Translations under genes and position numbers: made by a program
NCBI GenBank assembly: GCA_020161655.1
Contig: JAIUPC010000005.1
Span: 82,673 to 146,672 of the forward strand
Origin: Pseudomonadota bacterium
Lineage (GTDB): Bacteria; Pseudomonadota; Alphaproteobacteria; Rhodobacterales; Rhodobacteraceae
DNA length: 64,000 bases
Reading direction: 5' to 3'
Notes under the pieces: generated by a model
Database searches by the model: none
What the model saw: the letters and a program-made list of their open reading frames with translations, nothing else
Told to the model about the DNA's origin: nothing
Part shown: one piece after another, positions 45,253-53,055 of the stretch
Position numbering within the stretch: the first letter of the stretch is position 1
How the letters are laid out: every line of letters begins with the position of its first letter

Positions 45253-46737
45253 ATGCTCGACAAAAATCAAACTCCCGGAGCAGAGGGGGCCACAGTCTAC
45301 AGCCGCCGCGAGGTTCTGACAGGGTCGGCCGGATTCCTTGCGGCCATCGCAGGCCTATCGGCGCTTGTCGGGCCAGCGCGCGGACAGGCCGCCAGCCCGC
45401 CGCATATCGTCTACATCATGGCCGACGATCTGGGCCATGCCGATGTCGGCTTCCGCGGGTCGGACATCCTGACCCCCAACCTCGACCGTCTGGCGACCGA
45501 GGGGGCGCGGCTGCGGCAGTTCTACGCCCAGCCGATGTGCACGCCGACCCGTGCCGCGCTGATGACCGGTCGGTATCCGCTGCGCTATGGCCTGCAGACA
45601 GGGGTGATTCCCTCGGGTGCCACCTACGGTCTGGCCACGGACGAGTTCCTGTTGCCGCAGGCGCTGAAGACGGCAGGCTACCGTACCGCGCTGATCGGCA
45701 AGTGGCATCTTGGCCAGGCCGACCAGAAGTACTGGCCCCGCCAGCGCGGGTTCGACTATTTCTACGGCGCGCTGGTGGGCGAGATCGACCACTTCAAGCA
45801 TGTCGCCAATGGCGGCGAAACCGACTGGTACCGTGACAATGAAATGGTGGTCGAGCCGGGCTATGATACCGAACTCATGGGTGCCGATGCGGTGCGGCTG
45901 ATCGAAGGGCATGATGCCGCGACTCCGCTGTTCCTGTATTTTTCTCCCACCGCGCCGCACACGCCCTACCAGGCACCGCAGGCCTATCTCGACCGCTACC
46001 CCGGCATCGCCGACGAGGCACGCCGCGCCTATGCCGGAATGATCTCGGCGCTGGATGATCAGATCGGGCTGGTGGTCGCGGCGCTGGACCGCAAGGGCAT
46101 GCGCGAGAACACGCTGATCGTGTTCCACAGCGACAACGGCGGGACCCGGTCGAAGATGTTCGCGGGCGAGGGTGCGGTCAAAGGCGACCTGCCGCCCCGC
46201 AACGAACCTTTCCGCGACGGCAAGGGAACGCTTTACGAAGGCGGCACGCGTGTCGTGGCGCTGGCCAACTGGCCCGGCCGGATTGCACCGGGAGATGCCG
46301 ACGGGATCATGCATGTGGTCGACATGATGCCGACAATCGCGGCGCTGGCAGGTGTCAGCCTCGATGCGTCGAAACCGCTGGACGGCATGGATGTCTGGCA
46401 GGCATTGGGCGCGGGGCAGGCCTCGCCGCGCCAGAACATGGTCTACAACATCGAACCGACTGTGGGCGCAGTGCGCGAGGGCAGCTGGAAACTGGTGTGG
46501 CACGCAACGCTGCCGCCCAGGTTGGAACTGTTCGACCTGTCCGCCGATCAGTCGGAAACCACGGATCTGTCTGCCGACCAGCCCGAGAAGGTGGCCGAAC
46601 TTCAGGGCCGCGTGGTCGAGCTCGCCCGTTCGATGGCGCCGCCCCTGTTCTACGCGACTGCGCTGGGCGCAACGCTGTCAATGCCGCTGTCTACGCCAAG
46701 CGATGCCCTCAACCCTACGGGAGCGGAGAACAACTGA
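45253..46737 (+). CDS. Tat-exported Cys-type sulfatase
   Basis: The protein has 494 residues from ATG 45253 with GAGGA upstream. A twin-arginine signal (YSRREVLTGSAGFLAAIAGL) ends near RGQAASPP. The sulfatase core begins HIVYIMADDLGHADVGF, with active motif CTPTRAALMTGR (C96, P98, R100), GKWHLG and FHSDNGG. C-x-P-x-R is the target of the FGE encoded just before. Tat export fits folding and formylglycine formation in the cytosol. It resembles arylsulfatase A/B-like enzymes; the substrate is unknown. Confidence 0.9.
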   Translation: MLDKNQTPGAEGATVYSRREVLTGSAGFLAAIAGLSALVGPARGQAASPPHIVYIMADDLGHADVGFRGSDILTPNLDRLATEGARLRQFYAQPMCTPTRAALMTGRYPLRYGLQTGVIPSGATYGLATDEFLLPQALKTAGYRTALIGKWHLGQADQKYWPRQRGFDYFYGALVGEIDHFKHVANGGETDWYRDNEMVVEPGYDTELMGADAVRLIEGHDAATPLFLYFSPTAPHTPYQAPQAYLDRYPGIADEARRAYAGMISALDDQIGLVVAALDRKGMRENTLIVFHSDNGGTRSKMFAGEGAVKGDLPPRNEPFRDGKGTLYEGGTRVVALANWPGRIAPGDADGIMHVVDMMPTIAALAGVSLDASKPLDGMDVWQALGAGQASPRQNMVYNIEPTVGAVREGSWKLVWHATLPPRLELFDLSADQSETTDLSADQPEKVAELQGRVVELARSMAPPLFYATALGATLSMPLSTPSDALNPTGAENN

Positions 46738-47498
46738 TGTCACGCTATAGTTGCAACACGGCGCGCGCCCTCCTTGCCGCAGCCTCGGTCAGCCTCGCCA
46801 CTGCTTCCTGGGCCGAAGAACACGCATCGAAAAAGCCCGAGGTCTACTTGACGGGCTATCTCTTCGCCACCGCTCTCAGCGGCAAGGCCTCGGCCTTCGC
46901 CGGCATGCCCCCCGCCGACGTCGACCTGAGCTTCAGTGACGTGGTCGAGCATCTCGACATGGGGTTCATGTCGGCGGTCGAGGTCCGCAACGGACGGTGG
47001 GGCTTCCTTGCGGATGTCATGTATTCGCAAGTCTCGCCGACGGGGGCGGTTCCCGGCCCCCTGCCATTGGCGGTGACGCTGCGCCAGCGCAGCCTGACAT
47101 TGCAAGGCAACGTGCTCTACCGGGTCCATGAAACGCCCGGCGTCAGCGTCGACCTCGGCGCCGGCCTTCGTTACTGGAAGCTTGACAACGAAGCCACCTC
47201 GAACGCGCCAGTTGGTCCGGCACCCTTCACCGAACGTGTGGACTGGATAGACGGGGTGGTCATGGCCCGCGTTACCACGCAACTGGACGGCCCGTGGAGC
47301 CTGACTTTCCTCGGTGATGTTGGTGGCGGCGGGTCGGATCTGACCTGGCAACTGCTCGGGACCGTCAACTACCAGAAGAATGACCGGCTGGCGTTGCGTG
47401 CGGGTTACCGTGTGCTGTCGGCGGACTATGAGGACAACGGATTCGTCTACGACATCCGCATGCAGGGGCCGGTCATCGGCCTGACCTACCGGTTCTGA
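46737..47498 (+). CDS. Outer-membrane beta-barrel-type protein
   Basis: The protein has 253 residues. A signal peptide ends near ASWAEEHA. Alternating strands follow (FLADVMYSQVSPTG; RSLTLQGNVLYRV; VDLGAGLRYWKLDN; RLALRAGYRVLSADY), and the last residue is Phe (GLTYRF), the usual outer-membrane insertion signal. The start overlaps the sulfatase stop (TGATG). It could pass the sulfated substrate or product, but that is inferred only from the operon. Confidence 0.7.
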   Translation: MSRYSCNTARALLAAASVSLATASWAEEHASKKPEVYLTGYLFATALSGKASAFAGMPPADVDLSFSDVVEHLDMGFMSAVEVRNGRWGFLADVMYSQVSPTGAVPGPLPLAVTLRQRSLTLQGNVLYRVHETPGVSVDLGAGLRYWKLDNEATSNAPVGPAPFTERVDWIDGVVMARVTTQLDGPWSLTFLGDVGGGGSDLTWQLLGTVNYQKNDRLALRAGYRVLSADYEDNGFVYDIRMQGPVIGLTYRF

Positions 47499-47522
47499 GG
47501 CCTGAAGCTCGGACTTCGCGCG

Positions 47523-48341
47523 GGTTTTGTCGCAAACTTCTGGGATTAACGGGACTGTGTTTTGATGTCTTTTCGTTAGGCCGCCAGGGCCGCAAACTGG
47601 GCAAACGGGCAGAGTTCCGGCTCCCTCTGGCCTTTACGGGTCATGTTAGCGACTTCGATCCCTTCGAGCGTTGCCGACGCAGAGACGAAGGATTTGAAAC
47701 CCAGCATAAGCTGGATCCGCTTCTTGATGATACGCTGATCGTGTTCGACCATGTTGTTCAGATACTTGATCCGGACCATCTTGATCGGAATCGGGCATCC
47801 AAAGCTCCGTAGCATGCGGTTGACCGCGTTGATCCCGGCAGTGTTGGCTCCGCTGCGGTCGATGACGATCTTGCGAGGCAGGCCGTTTACTTCCAGCGCC
47901 CTGGCGAAGAACCTGGTCGCAGCTGGTTTGTTCCGGCGCTTCGAAAGCATGAAGTCCAAGGTCTTCCCGAACTTGTCGACCGCCCGGTAGAGATAAACCC
48001 ACTCACTCTTCACCTTGATGTAGGTCTCATCCCCGCGCCAAGAACGGTCTGTCGGGGCCTTCCGGCGTCGAGCCGTACTCGCGATCAGCAGCTCATACTT
48101 GACCACCCAACGGTTCAGCGTCGCATGATCGAGAATGATGCCACGCTCGGCCATGATCTCTTCAAGGTCACGATATGACACCGTGTAGCGACCGTAGAAG
48201 AAGATCGCGAAGAGGATCACGTCCTTCGGGAAATGAGCGCCTTTGAACGAAGTCATCATACTTCCTCCAAAGTGCCTAGTCCCCGGGGACCGTCAATCCC
48301 CATCCCCACATCGGTCAAGAACCAAAGTTTGCGACAGAACC
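47523..48341 (-). mobile_element. IS6-family insertion sequence, complete
   Basis: The element is 819 bp long. Terminal inverted repeats are GGTTTTGTCGCAAACTT on the left and GGTTCTGTCGCAAACTT on the right (reverse strand), with one mismatch in 17. Both ends and the transposase frame are intact. Flanking octamers TTCGCGCG and TTGCAGGA do not match, so no target duplication remains. That suggests cointegrate resolution or recombination between IS copies. Confidence 0.85.
47576..48259 (-). CDS. IS6-family transposase
   Basis: The protein has 227 residues. DDE residues are in SWRGDETYIKVKSEWVYLYR (first D), KIVIDRSGANTAGI (second D) and NNMVEHDQRIIKKRI (E). An N-terminal HTH precedes (RYTVSYRDLEEIMAERGIIL). 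Length is near the family norm. Confidence 0.9.
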   Translation of the reverse strand: MMTSFKGAHFPKDVILFAIFFYGRYTVSYRDLEEIMAERGIILDHATLNRWVVKYELLIASTARRRKAPTDRSWRGDETYIKVKSEWVYLYRAVDKFGKTLDFMLSKRRNKPAATRFFARALEVNGLPRKIVIDRSGANTAGINAVNRMLRSFGCPIPIKMVRIKYLNNMVEHDQRIIKKRIQLMLGFKSFVSASATLEGIEVANMTRKGQREPELCPFAQFAALAA

Positions 48342-48360
48342 TTGCAGGATTGATGCGGTG

Positions 48361-48390
48361 TGATCCATGTCGGGCCTCACTTCGTAAACC
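48361..48390 (+). promoter_or_regulatory. RpoE-type promoter before the DUF2177 gene
   Basis: TGATCC, 18 bp, TAAACC. It matches the TGATC-N18-TA form recalled for Rhodobacter sphaeroides RpoE and repeats at two other places in this cluster. The -35 box lies 20 bp from the IS6 end, so the insertion left it intact. Confidence 0.6.
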
Positions 48391-48422
48391 CAGGAGTGCA
48401 ACGCATCGGAGCCGCGACGGTC

Positions 48423-48827
48423 ATGGGGCAGATCATTTTTCTTTACGTGGTCACCGCTGTGGTCTTCCTGGGCCTTGACATGTTCGGCATCCGCTACCTC
48501 GTTCGCCCGGTTTTTGAGCCGCAAGTAGGGCATCTTCTAGCTACACCGCTTCGGCTCGGTCCCGCAGCATTGTTCTACTTGGCATATGTCGCGGGCCTTC
48601 TGTTTTTTGTATCGATACCTGCCTTGAAATCTGGGGCGCCGCTTCAGGCGCTCCTCTTCGGCGCTCTCCTTGGGGCGATGTGCTACGGCACCTATGAGAT
48701 GACGAACTATGCCACGCTCATGGACTGGTCGTGGAAACAGGTGGCTGTCGATGGGCTCTGGGGCACCTGCCTCACCGGATTTGCGGCCTGGGCCGGGGTT
48801 GCAGCCCTCAGCGGTCGTCTGTCTTGA
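48423..48827 (+). CDS. DUF2177 family membrane protein
   Basis: The protein has 134 residues from ATG 48423; the frame opens at 48360. Four transmembrane segments are seen (MGQIIFLYVVTAVVFLGLDM; PAALFYLAYVAGLLFFVSIP; ALLFGALLGAMCYGTYEMTN; GLWGTCLTGFAAWAGVAALS). TYEMTNYATLMDW is the family signature. Function is unknown. The RpoE-type promoter and neighbours place it in the singlet-oxygen stress response. It overlaps the convergent SDR gene by 20 bp. Confidence 0.85.
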   Translation: MGQIIFLYVVTAVVFLGLDMFGIRYLVRPVFEPQVGHLLATPLRLGPAALFYLAYVAGLLFFVSIPALKSGAPLQALLFGALLGAMCYGTYEMTNYATLMDWSWKQVAVDGLWGTCLTGFAAWAGVAALSGRLS

Positions 48828-49554
48828 CGAGCCGGGCGGTCAGGCGAAGGGACTGCGCATAGGGCAAAGCACGCAGGCATTTGACTGCCCAGGTGAAGCG
48901 CTTTGGGAAATGCACCTCGAAGGACCGCCGTTGCAGTCCCCGCATCACCGCCTTTGCCGCCTGATCCGGCGTGATAACTGCGGGCATTGAGAAATCGTTC
49001 TTCGCCGTCAGCCGGGTCGAGACGAAACCGGGGCAGACAAGCCGTACATCGACGCGCGGCGCCAGTTCGATCCGCAAAGTCTCAGCCAGATTGTTCACCG
49101 CCGCCTTGGTCGCGCTGTAGGGCTGACCGCCCGGCAAGCCGAAGTAGCCTGCGACCGAGCCGAAGAGCACCAGTTGCCCGCCATCGCGCAAGAGGGGCGG
49201 CGCTAGGCGGGCGACATCGAAACTTCCCAGCAGATTGACCGCAACCAATCTGGCCGTGATCTCGGGATCGAGGTCTTCGACCCGGCCGGGCTCGTAAAGC
49301 GCGGCGGTGCAGATTATTGCATCCAAAGTGCCCGGGGCAATTGTGGAAACGGCATGCGCCAAGGACCCCGCCACGGACAGATCCAGAGGCAGGACCCGCG
49401 CATCGCCGCAGGTGCTGGCAAGCGTCCGAAGCGCCGCTTCATTCCGCGCCGAGAGGATCAGCCGCGTGCCCTCCCGCGCGAGGGCGCGGACAAGGGCCGC
49501 GCCGATCCCGTCGCTGGCACCGATGATCCATACTGTCTTGCCGGCATAGCCCAT
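48808..49554 (-). CDS. Short-chain dehydrogenase/reductase
   Basis: The protein has 248 residues. The cofactor motif is WIIGASDGIGAALVRALARE and the catalytic tetrad includes S (LFGSVAGYF) and YSATK. NADP use is possible. It is third in rpoE-chrR-SDR, 4 bp after chrR, so it is stress induced. Its substrate may be a lipid or aldehyde, by context only. Confidence 0.8.
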   Translation of the reverse strand: MGYAGKTVWIIGASDGIGAALVRALAREGTRLILSARNEAALRTLASTCGDARVLPLDLSVAGSLAHAVSTIAPGTLDAIICTAALYEPGRVEDLDPEITARLVAVNLLGSFDVARLAPPLLRDGGQLVLFGSVAGYFGLPGGQPYSATKAAVNNLAETLRIELAPRVDVRLVCPGFVSTRLTAKNDFSMPAVITPDQAAKAVMRGLQRRSFEVHFPKRFTWAVKCLRALPYAQSLRLTARLVKTDDR

Positions 49555-49558
49555 GCAG

Positions 49559-50194
49559 TCAAATCCGGAACAAGGGCTGCAACAGGCGCGGTATCATCGC
49601 GCGGAAGCGCAAAGGGGCATCCGTTGCCGCAAGGCATATGCAGGGGCCTTCAACTCCGGCGGTCGGCTGGTGGTCCACATCGTCATCCGCGATTTCCAGA
49701 TCGCCGGGGCCAAAGCGGCCCTCGCTGTCGGCAAAACTGCCCTGAAGCACCAGCGTCAGTTCGAGTCCGCCATGGCTGTGCTCGGGCACCGCGCGCCCCG
49801 GTGGAATGTAGAGCAGCCGGAGCGATCCGTCCACATCGGCCGAAAGGATCACTTGGCGGATACCGCCGCCAAGCATACGCCATTTCGGCGGCCGACCGCC
49901 AAGCGCCTGCATGACGGGTGCGGGGAAGATGCCGGACGCGGCAATGGGCTGAGGTGGCGGTGGCGCCAGGTCAAGGGCGGCCATCATGCGATCCCGCCCG
50001 CCCTGGCTGACATCCGCAGGAGCGATCCGGTCGAGCATCGCACCACCCAGCATGTCGGCGGTCTCGGCGCGGGCGCGACAGGCATCGCAAAGCGACAGAT
50101 GCGCAGCGGCAACCACGGCAAACGGTTGGGCGAGGCAGCCGGTCACATAGCCGTCAAGCAAGGCATCGGAAAGGTGATGGGTGATGGCGGTCAT
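49559..50194 (-). CDS. chrR: ChrR-type zinc anti-sigma factor with cupin domain
   Basis: The protein has 211 residues. The N-terminal anti-sigma domain has the zinc ligands HHLSD and HLSLCDAC (HxxxCxxC). The C-terminal cupin domain has PGRAVPEHSHGGLELTLVLQ and GDLEIADDDVDHQP. ChrR holds RpoE inactive until singlet oxygen triggers its breakdown. Its start overlaps the rpoE end by 4 bp. Confidence 0.9.
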   Translation of the reverse strand: MTAITHHLSDALLDGYVTGCLAQPFAVVAAAHLSLCDACRARAETADMLGGAMLDRIAPADVSQGGRDRMMAALDLAPPPPQPIAASGIFPAPVMQALGGRPPKWRMLGGGIRQVILSADVDGSLRLLYIPPGRAVPEHSHGGLELTLVLQGSFADSEGRFGPGDLEIADDDVDHQPTAGVEGPCICLAATDAPLRFRAMIPRLLQPLFRI

Positions 50195-50826
50195 GGCTGC
50201 CTCAGGTCATTCAGGTGGCGCCGCAAGCGGTCCAGACCCAGCCGGATGCGCGACTTGATCGTGCCGAGGGGCAGGCCAGACATCTCGCTGATCCGGCTGT
50301 GCGGCAGATCCTCGAAATAAGCCTGTTCCAGAACGCGGGCCTGATCGGGTGAAATGGCGTCGAGTGCTCTGCGCAGTAGCGCCGCCTCCTGCCCGAGGGC
50401 GAGAACATGTGCCGCGTCGGGCTCGGACCCTTCCGGTTCGGCCAACGCATCGGGCTCAGGCAGCGGCTTGCGGCGGGCCAGATCGATGCGGCGATTGCGG
50501 GCGATGCGGTAAATCCAGGCGCTTGCATCGGCGCGATGAGGATCGAACTGCGCAGCCTTGTGCCAGACCACGAGCATGACGTCCTGCACGACATCCTCCG
50601 CACTGCCGTCACGCAGCCCACCACGCATCAGCATCGCCTTCAGACGCGGCGCGAAATGCTCAAACAGCATCAGGAAGGCGGCGCGGTCGCGATGGTCGCG
50701 GACGGCCAGCAACCACAGAGTAGGATCGGTGTGGCTTGCCGTTTCGGCTGGCAAAGGGTCGATCTCCTCCGCTGGCGTCCTGGCGTGACTGCACGGCCGA
50801 ACGACGCCCGTTTCGGGCGACGTCAT
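50191..50826 (-). CDS. rpoE: ECF sigma factor RpoE (singlet-oxygen response)
   Basis: The protein has 211 residues from ATG 50826. Sigma region 2 is LLAVRDHRDRAAFLMLFEHF...VVQDVMLVVWHKAAQFDPHR, ASAWIYRIARNRRIDLARR; region 4 is LPHSRISEMSGLPLGTIKSR. This is the ECF11 pattern. The frame is open to 51210, but the RpoE-type promoter at 50864-50893 lies before 50826, and an ATG at 50859 would be too close to the start of transcription. About 40 residues precede region 2, more than in R. sphaeroides RpoE as I recall it. Confidence 0.85.
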   Translation of the reverse strand: MTSPETGVVRPCSHARTPAEEIDPLPAETASHTDPTLWLLAVRDHRDRAAFLMLFEHFAPRLKAMLMRGGLRDGSAEDVVQDVMLVVWHKAAQFDPHRADASAWIYRIARNRRIDLARRKPLPEPDALAEPEGSEPDAAHVLALGQEAALLRRALDAISPDQARVLEQAYFEDLPHSRISEMSGLPLGTIKSRIRLGLDRLRRHLNDLRQP

Positions 50827-50863
50827 CACATCCGGACTGCTGCGGCCATCGTGCATCATGCCA

Positions 50864-50893
50864 ATTATACGTCCGCACCAGCCAAGCAGATCA
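50864..50893 (-). promoter_or_regulatory. RpoE-type promoter of rpoE-chrR
   Basis: On the minus strand TGATCT, 18 bp, TATAAT. It implies autoregulation of rpoE and sets the rpoE start codon choice. Confidence 0.6.
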
Positions 50894-50929
50894 CCCGGTA
50901 CGAAACAACGCAATTCCGGCACCTGGCAG

Positions 50930-50959
50930 TGATCCGATGCCAAGGCCGATGCGTAGTCC
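50930..50959 (+). promoter_or_regulatory. RpoE-type promoter of the flavin oxidase operon
   Basis: TGATCC, 18 bp, TAGTCC, with about 20 nt left to the GTG start. It is back to back with the rpoE promoter, so the two -35 boxes are 36 bp apart. Confidence 0.6.
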
Positions 50960-50985
50960 TGAGCAGGCAAAAACGGGGGACATGC

Positions 50986-52266
50986 GTGCCTTTTGACTTG
51001 TCGCGCGGCGCACCACAGAAAATCGCCGTTATTGGCGGAGGTATTGCAGGACTGTCGGCGGCGTGGCTGCTGTCGACCCATCATCAGGTCACGCTTTACG
51101 AGGCCGCGCCGCGCCTTGGCGGTCATGCCCGCACGGTGATGGCAGGACGGCGGGGCGATGTCGCCGTCGATACCGGCTTCATCGTCTTCAATTACGCCAA
51201 TTATCCGCATCTGACGGCGCTCTTTCGCGATCTCGATGTCCCGGTGCAGCGCAGCGACATGAGCTTTGGTGTCTCGCTCGACAATGGCAGGGTTGAGTAC
51301 GCCCTGCGCTCGGCCAATGCGCTGTTCGCGCAGCGCTCAAACCTGCTGCGCCCAGGCTATCACGGCATGATCCGCGATATCTTGCGCTTCAACGCGCGAG
51401 CCATGCGCGCGGCAGAGGGGCGGGCCGATCTGACAATCGAAGGACTGATTGCCGAACTGCGGCTCGGCGCCCGGTTCCGCGATCATTACCTTTACCCGAT
51501 ATGCGGCGCGATCTGGTCGGCCCCCGCGCGCGAGATCGGCGCATTCCCGGCTGAACCGCTGCTGCGGTTTATGGGCAACCACGCGTTGATGTCGAAAGGC
51601 GGGCAGCATCAATGGTGGACAGTCACGGGCGGCAGCGTGACCTACGTGAACCGCCTGACGGCGGCGCTGGAGGCGCGGGGCGTGGCTTTGCGCGCGGCAA
51701 CGCGGGTTCGCGAGGTATCACGGACCGACGCCGGTGCAACCGTGCAGATCCAGGGTGAAACCACTCGCTTCGACCATGTGATCCTCGCCTGCCATGCGGA
51801 TCAGGCACTGGTGCTCCTCAGCGATCCTTCGCCCGCGGAAACCGCCAGCCTGGGCGCGGTCCGGTTTCAGGACAATCGTGCCGTCCTCCATGCCGACCCG
51901 GTCGTGATGCCACGCCGCCGCGCCTGCTGGAGTTCCTGGGTCTACCGCGCCGATGATCCGCAGGACGGTCGCGCAGTGGGTGTGACTTACTGGATGAACC
52001 GCCTGCAATCCTTGCCCGCGGACGATCCGCTTTTCGTGAGCCTCAATCCCGGCACAGCGATCGACCCCGCGCGGATCTACGACGAAACCACCTTTCGCCA
52101 TCCGGTCTTGGATCAGGCGGCCATCGACGCGCAGGCCCGGCTGCGGGCCATGCAGGGCACACGGCACACATGGTACGCCGGCGCCTGGCTGCGCAATGGG
52201 TTTCATGAGGACGGGTTCGCCAGCTCCATGCGCATCGCGCGCCAACTGTTGCCTGCGAAGGTTTAG
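50986..52266 (+). CDS. Flavin amine oxidase-type FAD protein (RSP1091/UfaD-like)
   Basis: The protein has 426 residues. The FAD motif KIAVIGGGIAGLSAAWLLST is followed by LYEAAPRLGGHARTV and DTGFIVFNYANYPHLTALF. GTG 50986 is the only in-frame start just before the motif; the nearby ATG at 50982 meets a stop after four codons. The adjacent DUF1365 and Cfa-type methyltransferase genes match the R. sphaeroides RpoE-dependent operon linked to furan fatty acid formation. A lipid desaturase or oxidase role is therefore inferred. Confidence 0.8.
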   Translation: MPFDLSRGAPQKIAVIGGGIAGLSAAWLLSTHHQVTLYEAAPRLGGHARTVMAGRRGDVAVDTGFIVFNYANYPHLTALFRDLDVPVQRSDMSFGVSLDNGRVEYALRSANALFAQRSNLLRPGYHGMIRDILRFNARAMRAAEGRADLTIEGLIAELRLGARFRDHYLYPICGAIWSAPAREIGAFPAEPLLRFMGNHALMSKGGQHQWWTVTGGSVTYVNRLTAALEARGVALRAATRVREVSRTDAGATVQIQGETTRFDHVILACHADQALVLLSDPSPAETASLGAVRFQDNRAVLHADPVVMPRRRACWSSWVYRADDPQDGRAVGVTYWMNRLQSLPADDPLFVSLNPGTAIDPARIYDETTFRHPVLDQAAIDAQARLRAMQGTRHTWYAGAWLRNGFHEDGFASSMRIARQLLPAKV

Positions 52267-52269
52267 GCG

Positions 52270-53055
52270 ATGTCCGGCGAGCTCGCTTCGCATCTGGCGG
52301 CAGGCGATGTGCTGCATCTGCTCGCCGATGTGACCCATGCCCGGCGCGGCGCCGTGCACCATGCCTTTCGCTATCGCGTCGACTATCTGCTTCTGGCGCC
52401 GGAATGTGTCCGCCCGAGTGGTCTCTTTCGATTGGGGCGGTTCGGCCTCTTCAGTTTCCGCGCGGCCGATCATGGTGGCATTCGCGGTTCGGGAAGTGGT
52501 CCGGAGTGGGCATGGAAGGTGCTGGAAGAGGCCGGCTTGTCACGGGACGGGGAGATGACGCTTGCTCTGATGGCGCAGCCGCGTTTTCTGGGATTCTGGT
52601 TCAACCCGGTGAGCTTCTGGATGGTGCTGCGCGGCGATGATCTGCTTGCCGTGATCGCCGAGGTCAACAACACCTTCGGCCAGCGACATTCCTATCTTTG
52701 CCACCACACGGGCTTCGAAAGCGTCGTGCCGGCCGACCCTATCCGAACTGAAAAGGTCTTTCACGTCTCGCCCTTCCAGCACGTTGCCGGCGTCTACGAA
52801 TTCCACTTCGGCGTGACCCCTGACGAGATTGCCGTAGCAATCCGCAAGACCAACCGGGATGAGGGGCTGATCGCCATGCTGCGCGCAACGCCCCGGCCAC
52901 TGAGCCAGTCTGCGCTCATCTTCGCTGCCCTGCGCCGCCCCGGCGGCGCGCTGCGCGTCCTCGCCTTGATCTACTGGCAGGCGCTGCGCCTGCGCATCAA
53001 GGGAATAACCTACCGCCCTCTGCCACCTGCCCCGCCTGAGGAAATCAGCCGATGA
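52270..53055 (+). CDS. DUF1365 family protein
   Basis: The protein has 261 residues. HARRGAVHHAFRYRVDYLLL, LMAQPRFLGFWFNPVSFWMV and AEVNNTFGQRHSYL are the family's conserved blocks. Function is unknown. DUF1365 nearly always lies between a flavin amine oxidase and a Cfa-type methyltransferase, as here. It starts 3 bp after the oxidase stop and overlaps the next gene by 4 bp. Confidence 0.9.
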   Translation: MSGELASHLAAGDVLHLLADVTHARRGAVHHAFRYRVDYLLLAPECVRPSGLFRLGRFGLFSFRAADHGGIRGSGSGPEWAWKVLEEAGLSRDGEMTLALMAQPRFLGFWFNPVSFWMVLRGDDLLAVIAEVNNTFGQRHSYLCHHTGFESVVPADPIRTEKVFHVSPFQHVAGVYEFHFGVTPDEIAVAIRKTNRDEGLIAMLRATPRPLSQSALIFAALRRPGGALRVLALIYWQALRLRIKGITYRPLPPAPPEEISR

